From Candidatus Defluviibacterium haderslevense (GTDB lineage Bacteria > Bacteroidota > Bacteroidia > Chitinophagales > Saprospiraceae): a DNA stretch of 64,000 bases. Under the pieces are notes generated by a model. It worked only from the letters and a program-made list of their open reading frames with translations. It made no database searches and was not told the origin of the DNA. The translations under genes were made by a program, and so were the position numbers. Shown piece by piece: positions 54,608 to 63,689 of this stretch; position 1 is the stretch's first letter; each line of letters begins with the position of its first letter. The DNA is taken from the NCBI GenBank assembly GCA_016712225.1, contig JADJRL010000003.1, positions 3,237,501 to 3,301,500 on the forward strand, given 5' to 3'.

Positions 54608-54857
54608 ATTTTGATTAATTAATTTACTGAAAGAGCAGTCGGTTTTAGATTTTTTTCTTCTCCTAATGGAGCTAATAGTGAATGGCGACCAACACAAATG
54701 AAAGTTGATCCAGAAGTAAATGCTATTCCTTTGATAAATTGCGATACTAAGGACATTTGTGATATTTTTATATTAGACCTTATGGCCAATTGAATAATAA
54801 TGGTTTCTTTTTTTAAAGTTTGTTAAAAGCACAACTCTGTCTATATTAAATTACCTT

Positions 54858-57458
54858 CTAAGAATTAATTTCTTCATGTAATGATTTAGATAATTCAGAT
54901 ATTTTAGTGATAGAAATTACATTATCATTTATTTCAATTTCAACTACCGGATTAATCCCGAAAACCAATTTGTCTCTATCATTTTCTAGAAAATTTAAAT
55001 CAACAATATTAAACACGGTTGACATACCAATTTGAATGCTATGTACCTTGCCTGCCTCATCATAATTATATGGACGAAGACTCTCGGTTGATAAATAACA
55101 TTTATTAAATATATTGGTTTTGTTTATATCTAGTATATATTCTTTCTGTGCTAGAAATAGTTTAAAATAATAATAACCATTACCCTTTTCAACAGAAATA
55201 TCTTTATTATTGATCTTTAACTTTGCGTTGTCAGAAGTAATTCTATATCTGAATTTAATTGCAATATTTGCTGCTTTAGAAATTGTGTCTTTAAATAAGC
55301 TTTCTTTAAGTATGTAGCTATAAGCGAAATTTTTGTTAAAAATAGATGCTATTCCACTTCCGAATATTTTTAAATATAGAAAAATATTTATAACATTATC
55401 CCCTATTGAAGAAATGCGTTTTATCAATGGCTTTCTTAAATTGTTAAGAATATTTTTCTCATATTCAAGTAAATGCTTTGATTTTTTCTCAGTATACTTT
55501 GCTTTAAAACTATCTAGCAACTTGGAAACAGTTTTTCCATCAATATATGGCTTTAAATTTAGTAAATTTTGCTTGAGCATGGTGTTATAGTGGTACTCAC
55601 GAAAATCATTTTCAGACAAACAAATAATCGAGTCTAATCTTGCTTTCATAAAACATGCTTCTCTGGCTGATATACTTGCGAATCCACCAAATGCAGAAAA
55701 CTCGGATCCTGGTAAATCTTCAATTCTATATCGAGGATTATCTACATCACTAAGTATTACCGGGAAAATACCAGCTCTTTCGGCTAGCTCACTTTTGCCA
55801 GATTGATTTAAGGCAGATTCAGTTATTGTAATCAAAAAGCTGGCGGCAATTTTATCCTTGTCTTCCCTAGAACATTCAGAAAGCAACTTATCAATTTCTC
55901 CTTGTGAGTTACCCAAATTAATTAATTTATAAAGATCCTTAAAGCTTGACTCACTTAAACAAGTTTCTGAATTTGATTCTAAGCAAAGTTTTTTGTATTT
56001 CTTCCAGATTAATTCCCAGACATCTCTAGTTCCAATTGAAATTTGCCTATCTTCAAGTGTCTCTTCCAATGCATTGTAAGTGGATTTGATCAAATCAATG
56101 TTGAATAGTGCATTTAGATTAAAATTTCTAATACTTTTCAGATAATTTATTAATGTATTTTTAAATAATACACTGGTATAAAACTTAGCTACTTTAGCTT
56201 CTTCATTAATCTTGCTTTGTCCATGGATCATTCCTACTAAATCCGTTACGATTGCGTAAGCCTTTCCAAATTCACCTTTGAACTTGTTTTCCATTAGACT
56301 GGATAATTTACTTTTCTCAAGATCTCCTAATGGGTCTAAAGATTTTAATTGCTGTACTTTAACTTCATCTGGAATTGAAGGGTCGACAAACAAAATCAGA
56401 CGATCTCCATCTTCAACAGATTCAAAGTCATTGTAGTATCCCATCTTAAAAGCTTCTTTGATTGGCTCATTGTTGAATGTACCACCATCTATGTAGGCAT
56501 AATTCATCTTATCAATATTGACATTTTTTGGTTTCCATTCTTTCTTCGAATATTCATGTTTATACCTTTCTAAGACAACTGGTGCAAATCCAACTGGAAA
56601 TGCACCACTCGCAATAGCTGAAGCAGTTATAATAGACCATGTTTCAGTAGAATTTAATGATTTTCCATTTTTTATACTATTGACGGTTCCTTTTGGTGAA
56701 ATAGTAATATATCGACTATCAGTTCTTAATTCGGTTATATCTTCAAACAAAAAGTTAAATACTCTCAATTCATTATGGTTATTAATATTGGTGGCTGTTT
56801 GAAATGTTTTCACCAAACTTGGCGGATCATCTAAATTTGTTCCCTTCTCTCCATATGCCATTGGCGACATATTAGCCATTGAAAATGCCATAAGAGTTCT
56901 ATCTCCTAAAAGTTGTCTATTACTTACATCAATTTTTTCTGTGCCCTCCAGAAAATAATTCCTAACTAGATCAATTATCGCGGTTCTATTCAACAACCCA
57001 AATGGCTTCAATGGATCAAAATCAGCTTCCTTAAATAATTTAGCTGTATCTATTTCTTTTACCCATATCAGCTCTTGCATTAATTGAGCAACTTCCAAAG
57101 CCAACATCTTGCTTTTAACATCTTCTTTTAATGCTTCTTGAGAATATGTTTCTTCTAGTCTTTTCTCAAGCTCCAGAATAACATTTTCCTTACTTGTACC
57201 AATATGGTTTAAAAAGAAATCTTTGTACATGATTGATTTATAATCAATCAAGCAGCGTACCATAATAGCCAATGACACTGAACCTGCACTTGCCCCACTC
57301 ATACCATCAAGAATTACATCTTCATATTTATTTCCATACTTGTCTTGACCAAATAAGACCAATAGCTTTAATGCCTCAGTCAAAGCCGCACCGGAAAAAG
57401 CACCTAGTGAAACACCACCTCCCATAGAAAGACACACTTTTAAATTTTTACCTGCCAT
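54858..57458 (-). CDS. patatin-like phospholipase, large form
   Basis: 866 aa. The patatin catalytic domain occupies the N-terminal ~450 residues: oxyanion hole GGGVSLGAF (13-21), nucleophile Ser57 in GASAG and catalytic Asp324 in YIDGGTFNNEP, the full Ser-Asp dyad. The C-terminal ~400 residues are helical, then beta-rich, with no domain I can name. Expected activity is acyl-ester hydrolysis of membrane lipids. There is no signal peptide, so it is cytosolic. Such large patatins occur as stand-alone lipases and as defence effectors; no cyclic-nucleotide synthase is seen nearby to decide. Confidence 0.88.
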   Translation of the reverse strand: MAGKNLKVCLSMGGGVSLGAFSGAALTEALKLLVLFGQDKYGNKYEDVILDGMSGASAGSVSLAIMVRCLIDYKSIMYKDFFLNHIGTSKENVILELEKRLEETYSQEALKEDVKSKMLALEVAQLMQELIWVKEIDTAKLFKEADFDPLKPFGLLNRTAIIDLVRNYFLEGTEKIDVSNRQLLGDRTLMAFSMANMSPMAYGEKGTNLDDPPSLVKTFQTATNINNHNELRVFNFLFEDITELRTDSRYITISPKGTVNSIKNGKSLNSTETWSIITASAIASGAFPVGFAPVVLERYKHEYSKKEWKPKNVNIDKMNYAYIDGGTFNNEPIKEAFKMGYYNDFESVEDGDRLILFVDPSIPDEVKVQQLKSLDPLGDLEKSKLSSLMENKFKGEFGKAYAIVTDLVGMIHGQSKINEEAKVAKFYTSVLFKNTLINYLKSIRNFNLNALFNIDLIKSTYNALEETLEDRQISIGTRDVWELIWKKYKKLCLESNSETCLSESSFKDLYKLINLGNSQGEIDKLLSECSREDKDKIAASFLITITESALNQSGKSELAERAGIFPVILSDVDNPRYRIEDLPGSEFSAFGGFASISAREACFMKARLDSIICLSENDFREYHYNTMLKQNLLNLKPYIDGKTVSKLLDSFKAKYTEKKSKHLLEYEKNILNNLRKPLIKRISSIGDNVINIFLYLKIFGSGIASIFNKNFAYSYILKESLFKDTISKAANIAIKFRYRITSDNAKLKINNKDISVEKGNGYYYFKLFLAQKEYILDINKTNIFNKCYLSTESLRPYNYDEAGKVHSIQIGMSTVFNIVDLNFLENDRDKLVFGINPVVEIEINDNVISITKISELSKSLHEEINS

Positions 57459-58316
57459 ACAAATTTTTTTTTTAAAGTATAAGAAGAATTAAAATAGGTT
57501 ATTTTGAAATATTGAACCGCTTAAAATGTCTCTCTTTGATGTGACAAATCAAAAGTTCTAATATTTCATAAAATTAATCCATGAATTTATTAAATATAGG
57601 GCAAAGTTATTCTTCAATAATTTGCAATTAACATAAATTTAGTTATATATTTAAAATATTTATATAATCTAAATCAAATATAGTAATAAAGTGAACAGAA
57701 AATTTCCTGAAAAAAAGTAAATTTTAAATTTATATTTTCTCTATTATTTTTTTTATTTAAAAACTAATACAATACCTAAGTTGTTGAATTGATCCAAGTG
57801 ACAAATCATTCATGATAAATTGGTTATTAATGAAAACTTACAATATCAATGAAATCTTACAAAATTCTTTAAGACATAAGAAGTAACAAAGCAAATATAA
57901 TAATATTTCCTATTGTATTTACTTTAAAATGGATTATTTTTAAATAAATGAAAATTAATTGATTTATGATTAATGTTGCATCTAATGAGAAATACTAAAC
58001 TGTAACTATATGCGATAATACAAAATTTCAATGTTGACAATACCTTTCTCAATTTTAACATATTTACATCCAATGCCTCGTTAAATTTTAACTAAATTCA
58101 ATTTCAAGAATATTAATTATTTCTCTAAGTGAATAAAATCTTAGTATAAAAATATTATCAAGTTAAGGTATTATCAATATATTTTAAAAGTATATATGAC
58201 AAAATATGAAGTCTTCATTCTTAAATTGGAAATTAATCACTTTATATTTCTGACTAATATTAAAAGATTATTATTCCAAATAATTACAAGATAAATAAAA
58301 ATATTTTCAAACCAAA
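57459..58316. other. gene-free, very AT-rich spacer
   Basis: No coding region, tRNA, tandem repeat or strong hairpin seen. Poly-A/T stretches dominate. It separates the patatin gene from the dioxygenase/ligase/PAS operon. Confidence 0.5.
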
Positions 58317-58466
58317 TTATTGTAAATTTTTTTTTATTTTAATAGTACAATCACTCTTACCCGTATTTATAAGTTTACTTGCCCTGATGTATAAATAAGC
58401 TCCATTTGCATTGAACCATACTTGGTTATTTCTATAGTTTAATGCACGAGGTAATATTAATTTCAT
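58317..58466 (-). CDS. possible 49-aa small protein
   Basis: Minus-strand ATG 58466 to a TAA: MKLILPRALNYRNNQVWFNA, then a NGAYLYIRASKLIN-type strand, and a basic tail. It lies 84 bp after the PAS-protein stop, on the same strand, in DNA otherwise full of stops. Could be a fourth operon gene or the remnant of a larger one. No family recognised. Confidence 0.35.
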   Translation of the reverse strand: MKLILPRALNYRNNQVWFNANGAYLYIRASKLINTGKSDCTIKIKKNLQ

Positions 58467-58550
58467 TATTGGTAATTATAGCCAAGCATTATTTTTAGTT
58501 TGTCCTGAGATTTATATTGATCTATTTTAAAGTAAACTTTTATATTGAAG

Positions 58551-59609
58551 TTAATTTCGCTTTAACTCTTCTCCTAAGTCTCCCATTTCAATTCTTGCTA
58601 ATTTACTAACTATTTGTGCTATATACTGTTTATTTGGGTTAATTGTAATGTCTGTTATATCGAAATTAATACAAATAAATCCAAATAACCCAAATTTATT
58701 ATCAAATAAAGGTATGGAGGTTGATTTAAAAATTCTATTCTTGAATTTAAGCTGATATGATATTAATGGTTTAATATCTAATGATGTTGATGAATAATGC
58801 TTTATTAGTTCAGGTGCAAGTTGAGACGCTGGAGAGCCTAATTTGCGATCTGTCATGTTGTTCGCAATTGCCCTTACAGAATGAATAGGATCACGAGCAT
58901 CGTGAAGGACAAGTTCTAATTTTACATCAGGAAACATTTGTCCAATCGTTTCGATTATTGTTTTTGGCACTTTAAACAATCCGTTTTTATATTCCTCTAA
59001 ATCCTCAAATTGATTTATTTGATATTTTCTCAATAGTTCTTTATAACTTTTGCTTTCATTATCATTTAGCAAAATATTATTAGATTGACCTAGATATATT
59101 AAATCAGACCCAGCATGATAATTATCTTCTCTAATAAATTTATCGACATTAATCATAAATTTTTCATGGTCAAGTTTTAATGTTTTTTCGTTAGGACTCC
59201 AAACTATTGGATAGTTATTATATGCAACTAGTGGTGGCCCAAATGCATCTTTTTTATAATCTTTTTCTTTATGAATTTGAGTATAAGAAGTGGTAGCAAA
59301 AAAAGTAAGTAAAGCAGGAAGAATTGCGATTAAGGCTAAAATGGCATTTTGTGCAAATGAACTTAAAGAAGCTTTTTTAGTTAATATAATATCTATTGTA
59401 ATTCTATCTGACGCTGTGATATTATGTGATTTATCGATTAACTCAAGAAAGCCATTTTCTACAAGGAATGCCGAAGGAAGCAACTCTTTATTATTAATCC
59501 ATAATCTTTTGACCCCTTTTATTATGGAAGTATTCGGTAATGTCCATCTATAAGTATTATACTCCCATTTAGAGAAATCTAAAACAATTGAAATTATATT
59601 TTCTGACAT
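58551..59609 (-). CDS. membrane-anchored YheO-like PAS domain protein
   Basis: 352 aa. The N-terminal ~78 residues form a beta-rich domain of unknown type. One transmembrane helix spans about 84-108 (FAQNAILALIAILPALLTFF). The C-terminal part (about 215-320) matches the YheO-like PAS domain: LELVLHDARDPIHSVRAIAN, TDRKLGSPASQL, RIFKSTSIPLFDN and GLFGFICINFDI (compare LCINFD in YheO/DauR). In DauR-type regulators this domain is followed by a DNA-binding helix-turn-helix, which is absent here. Inference: a membrane-bound small-molecule sensor. It overlaps the ligase gene by 16 bp. Confidence 0.72.
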   Translation of the reverse strand: MSENIISIVLDFSKWEYNTYRWTLPNTSIIKGVKRLWINNKELLPSAFLVENGFLELIDKSHNITASDRITIDIILTKKASLSSFAQNAILALIAILPALLTFFATTSYTQIHKEKDYKKDAFGPPLVAYNNYPIVWSPNEKTLKLDHEKFMINVDKFIREDNYHAGSDLIYLGQSNNILLNDNESKSYKELLRKYQINQFEDLEEYKNGLFKVPKTIIETIGQMFPDVKLELVLHDARDPIHSVRAIANNMTDRKLGSPASQLAPELIKHYSSTSLDIKPLISYQLKFKNRIFKSTSIPLFDNKFGLFGFICINFDITDITINPNKQYIAQIVSKLARIEMGDLGEELKRN

Positions 59610-60658
59610 GATGAAATGAATTGTTTGTTTTGAAAATCTAAAATTGACATAATTTTATTTTGAAAAGTAAATTCTCTCCTTTGTATATCTGCTCCATTTG
59701 ATTTAGAAATAAGTTCTTCAAAATTGTTTATTTGATTTTCCAATCCTTCAAACAAACTTTGGTAAGATTTTGTTTCAATGATAAAGTTCTTCCATAATTC
59801 GATTACTGGTTTCTCATTTTTCGTTTGATAATCAATAAAGTTTGATAATTTACCAAATTTGCATGCTCTCCACCTATTTTCATTTAAAAGCTGGGAATTA
59901 TAATCATTTGGTTCTTTATCTTCAGAACATTTTAAAGTAATTAATAAGCAAAGTGAAACAAATAATTGAACCATGTGAAAATCTGAATGGGAGTCAAACA
60001 TCCTGTATTCAATAGTTGAATATTTTTCATTGAAACGAATGTCCCACCATTTGTTGCTATAATTTTTATCCTTATTTTTTGAATCTAATAAAGTAGTGAA
60101 TTTTATGTAATCATTGAAATTTTTGAAATATGGAGGGATACCTGTATTTGGAAGTAATGATAATAGAATATTCCTAAATGAAGAATATAAAGTATCTTTT
60201 CCTTCATAAAATGGTGAATTGCCACTAATCGCTATCAGCATAGGAACATATTGTCTTGCTCTATTAATTATTGAGATGGAATTATTTGGGTCAGTTATTC
60301 CAATATGAACATGTAAACCACAAGTATTAACCATTGATAAAACTTGGCCAAACATATTGAATAAATAGTCACACCTGTCATTAATTAGTTTTTTTTGATT
60401 TTCGCAGATTAACCCTGGATATGTTCCACTGCCAATTATTTGAGTCTCTTTAAATTGATTGGATAAAAGGTGCCGGTTTTCTATAGCTTCAATATATAGT
60501 TCATTTAATGAAGTGTGCACTTCAGTCTTTAATTCAATTTGGTGGTCAAATAATTCAAATGAAATATTATTGAAATTTTGAGATTTCAAGTGAGAAGAAG
60601 AGTTTACATAAAATTCCTCTTCAATTCCAAAGGAAATTTGAATCTTATTTTGACTCAT
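59594..60658 (-). CDS. carboxylate-amine ligase, GCS2/YbdK family
   Basis: 354 aa, the family size. ATP-dependent ligase of the glutamate-cysteine ligase 2 group that joins a carboxylate to an amine. Motifs: GIEEEFYVN, CGLHVHIGITD (metal/ATP site), ISGNSPFYEGKDT, WWDIRFNEKYSTIEYRMFD and NENRWRACKFGKL. Substrates of YbdK-like enzymes vary (glutamate-cysteine or other amino acids). Here its partner is a 2-oxoglutarate oxygenase, so a modified amino acid or dipeptide is plausible. Overlaps the dioxygenase by 14 bp and the PAS gene by 16 bp. Confidence 0.88.
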   Translation of the reverse strand: MSQNKIQISFGIEEEFYVNSSSHLKSQNFNNISFELFDHQIELKTEVHTSLNELYIEAIENRHLLSNQFKETQIIGSGTYPGLICENQKKLINDRCDYLFNMFGQVLSMVNTCGLHVHIGITDPNNSISIINRARQYVPMLIAISGNSPFYEGKDTLYSSFRNILLSLLPNTGIPPYFKNFNDYIKFTTLLDSKNKDKNYSNKWWDIRFNEKYSTIEYRMFDSHSDFHMVQLFVSLCLLITLKCSEDKEPNDYNSQLLNENRWRACKFGKLSNFIDYQTKNEKPVIELWKNFIIETKSYQSLFEGLENQINNFEELISKSNGADIQRREFTFQNKIMSILDFQNKQFISSCQKI

Positions 60659-61415
60659 ATGGATTAATATAATTACCGTTAATATCTAATGTTGATTGGG
60701 AATATTTTTCATATTGATTCCAGTACTCATTGTAAAAATTACCATCTTTTTTGTGATTAAAACTAAAGTATAATAGAGGTCTTGACTCATTTGATAAATT
60801 TTCACTACTTTGATGCGGTGTTAACCCTTTAAATATAACTATATCCCCCATATTTAATTCTACAATCACTCCTTTTTCTAGATTGACTTGCTTGACTTCA
60901 TTTTGGTTCATATGCCTTATTTCATTTTCAGTAGAGAGTAGTTTATCATGATAACCTTTAAAAAATTTAACAGCGCCATTTTTTTCGTTTGCTTTGCATA
61001 GTGATATCATAACAGAAAATAGTGAACTTGGAAATATCCCTTGACACCAAGCATAATCTTGATGCATGGGATAACCCCTTGAGCCAGCAGGTTTATAAAT
61101 TAATTTGTCCTTTAATAGCGAAATTTCTGAACCTTCAAAGAATTCTAAAATATTAATAAAATTCTTATTTTTAAGCAAATTTTTATATATTTTTGAAATA
61201 TTTATAATTGGGTCAATTCGATATATTTGCGAATTTACTTGATTGAATTTGATTGGGTTAGACTCTTTATTATTATTAGCAATTAATAAAAGTCTATTGC
61301 TTTCAAGAATTAGCGTTTTAACATATTCATCGTCAAAGAAATTTGATAATACAACAAATCCATCCCTTTCATATAGTTCTTTTTTTTTGTTAATGACTCC
61401 ATCATATATATTCAT
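60645..61415 (-). CDS. phytanoyl-CoA dioxygenase (PhyH) family 2-oxoglutarate oxygenase
   Basis: 256 aa. Fe(II)/2-oxoglutarate site is intact: His118 and Asp120 in YPMHQDYAW, distal His201 in GLTPHQSSEN and the 2OG-binding Arg212 in ESRPLLYFSF. Jelly-roll flanks (GAVKFFKGYHDKLL, VELNMGDIVIFKG) are typical. PhyH enzymes hydroxylate free or carrier-bound metabolites, amino acids or lipids. First gene of a three-gene overlapping operon with the GCS2 ligase and the PAS membrane protein. Substrate unknown. Confidence 0.88.
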   Translation of the reverse strand: MNIYDGVINKKKELYERDGFVVLSNFFDDEYVKTLILESNRLLLIANNNKESNPIKFNQVNSQIYRIDPIINISKIYKNLLKNKNFINILEFFEGSEISLLKDKLIYKPAGSRGYPMHQDYAWCQGIFPSSLFSVMISLCKANEKNGAVKFFKGYHDKLLSTENEIRHMNQNEVKQVNLEKGVIVELNMGDIVIFKGLTPHQSSENLSNESRPLLYFSFNHKKDGNFYNEYWNQYEKYSQSTLDINGNYINPYESK

Positions 61416-62280
61416 ACTTATTTGTAATTTTTATTTTTTTATTTTTGTTATGTTTTTTAAATAATACAATAGAAGAATTATATTAAAACTTGTAATGAAG
61501 TGTGTTTGAAACTAAAATTTAAAGTGATGAATTTTCTATGATATTTTTTTTTAAGATATTAATGAATATTCATGATTATGTTGAACAGCTAGGGCAATTT
61601 GTAACGCCACCCATGATTTAAATGGAAGACAGTCAAAAAGTAAGACTTTCATATTTTATGCCTAATTTGCGGTTTAATTTAAAGCTTTATTCTTTGCGAA
61701 GCCTAAAAATAATAGTTAGAATTTAAATATTATAATTTTTTTTAAAAAAAATTATATTTAAGTGGCTTTTGGAAAATTTAATGATTTAAAAAGTAAATAT
61801 TTCAGCATGTACATTTTATTGAGCTGTTTTTAAATTGTAGTTTTCAATTGAGTGATAATGGATCCGACACTCTAGGAGATTTGATAGTGATTGTTGAAAT
61901 TTGCATAATCCAGTCCATATTTACTCTCTAAAACTTGACCAAAGTGACCACCCAAATATTAATATTAAAAGGAATTTAAATGGATGTAGATATTACAATC
62001 AACTCCAAGGCACCCATCCCATATAATAATCCGATCTCAATATGCCATTACTTTCACCCAAGAAAACATGCTAATAATCCAATCATTTATATATGTAATA
62101 ATTATAAATTCAAAATATTGAATATGACCACTCGAGAAGCCCCTAACTTATTCAATTAAAAACGGATATGATTTCATCTACAAGTAGATAACATTGCCAA
62201 ATCAATAATAAACGAGAATTTAATTTCGCCTACTTAAGCATTTTCACTACCTTAGACATAACTATGAACTGAAATGATCC
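61416..62280. other. gene-poor spacer with one weak 59-aa frame
   Basis: Mostly AT-rich with stops in all frames. A plus-strand frame at 61980-62159 (ATG to TAA, 59 aa, beginning MDVDITINSKAPIPYNNPI) shows no family and no promoter, and I rate it probably not a gene. Confidence 0.4.
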
Positions 62281-62442
62281 ATTAAATTTGAAGAACCAAA
62301 ACAAAAAATATCCCTTAACAAAGCCTTCTTGAAAGTAAAGCCCATTAAGACTGATATCGAACGGTTCAATGCTAATCTTTTGAAATTATTATCGTTGTGC
62401 TGTCAATGGTGTGGATTTATTGATTCAAATTCAAATTATTAA
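62281..62442 (+). pseudogene. N-terminal remnant of an Eco57I/type IIG restriction-modification protein
   Basis: The open stretch reads ISLNKAFLKVKPIKTDIERF, then NANLLKLLSLC, before going out of homology and stopping. This resembles the start of large Eco57I-like methylase/endonuclease proteins in Bacteroidota (LNKAFLKVKPxRxxIExFKxNLxxLL), from memory. The remaining ~1000 residues are missing. No ATG directly precedes it. Confidence 0.42.
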
Positions 62443-62462
62443 TTTCTTGGTCGCTAAAAGAG

Positions 62463-62578
62463 GTAGGTCACTTTGCTCTGGATTTTGGCATCATAAACCA
62501 CTCAAATTCCACTTTTTTATCAAATTTAGGATGGGTTGCTTTACTCTTGATTTGGCGGTTCAATATGCCCATGATTTT
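62463..62578 (+). repeat. 24-bp repeat array D (3 scattered units)
   Basis: Units at 62463 (GTAGGTCACTTTGCTCTGGATTTT), 62531 and 62555; the last two are adjacent at 24 bp. Same family as the arrays at 45.8, 47.5 and 48.8 kb. The remaining DNA to 62900 shows no gene. Confidence 0.75.
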
Positions 62579-62900
62579 ACATAGAACAAATTCATCCACA
62601 AATTTCACTTGATTTTTTGGCTAATTGAATCTTCTATAGAAGTCATATGTAATTGCAATCTAGGTATATCTGTTAGGTGATTCATAATATATAAAAATAT
62701 AAATCTATATTAATATAGAAGAGAAGTTTATTTATTATTTTCAAATTGATTTTTTCACAGCATGATGGTTTTGAGATTGATGCGGCTGAGCATTTTAGTT
62801 GTCTGTTTAAGGTGAATACTTGAAAATAATATTTAATACCTTTCCCAAAATGAAAACCGGATTTGTTCTTCTTGATTGAATCTCAAAATATGCACAGTAA

Positions 62901-63689
62901 TCACTTGCTATAAGTTAATTTGAAATATCCCATATTTTCAATTGTACTTATTGAACTAAAAGAATAGCCTCCTGAAATAAAGAATTGTTTAAAAATATGA
63001 ATACTTGCTTCTATTGTTGACGAAAACAGTACTTTTGATGGTTTAACCTGATTATCATCTTCAAAGAATTTTAAGTAATCTTTGTTATTATTATAGAGAG
63101 CTTGTCCATATATTTTGAATTGTGCTAAACCAGATAGATTTTCATCAGAAGGGGAGCCAAATAGTGGGACTAAAAATCTTATTTCAGTGGAAAACTGTCC
63201 TGAATGGAGGTAAATGTTTTTAGTGCCCCCGTTCTTTGTAGATTCATTAAGTTTATATCCTCCTTTTATATCTAACTGTAAGCCTCTAGTTTGATAATCT
63301 TTGTCCTTGTTAAAATACCAAGTTTTAGAAAAATAGGAATTAAGTAATCCTCCATATATATTTTGAAGTTCATTGCCAAGACTTTTTATTGAGTCATCTG
63401 GATTTGTAGAAAGTGTTGGAATAGATGATAATATATAAAAATCTAAAAAAGTTTTTTTACCCAACTTAGCATATAGCTTAATAGCTTTAATATTCACTCT
63501 CGGCACCGTATTTGTTAGATTAATTCCCAGTTGCTGAAATATTTCAGATCCTGTTCCATTCAAACTATCAGAATCCATTAAGTTTATAGACGGTTGAGTA
63601 TAATTTAGTTTTCTTGCAGGTTCAAATCCTTGTCCAAATGACAAGTTTGTTCCTAGAACAAATAGAATAAAACTCAATTTTTTTTTCAT
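62901..63689 (-). CDS. exported, probable outer-membrane beta-barrel protein
   Basis: 262 aa with signal peptide MKKKLSFILFVLGTNLSFGQ. Repeated amphipathic strands (IKAIKLYAKLGKKTFLDFYI, GLQLDIKGGYKLNES, GQFSTEIRFLVPLFG, AQFKIYGQALYNNN, VLFSSTIEASIHIFKQFFI) and a terminal MGYFKLTYSK fit a small outer-membrane barrel. No specific family recognised. It stands alone, away from the dioxygenase operon. Confidence 0.65.
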   Translation of the reverse strand: MKKKLSFILFVLGTNLSFGQGFEPARKLNYTQPSINLMDSDSLNGTGSEIFQQLGINLTNTVPRVNIKAIKLYAKLGKKTFLDFYILSSIPTLSTNPDDSIKSLGNELQNIYGGLLNSYFSKTWYFNKDKDYQTRGLQLDIKGGYKLNESTKNGGTKNIYLHSGQFSTEIRFLVPLFGSPSDENLSGLAQFKIYGQALYNNNKDYLKFFEDDNQVKPSKVLFSSTIEASIHIFKQFFISGGYSFSSISTIENMGYFKLTYSK

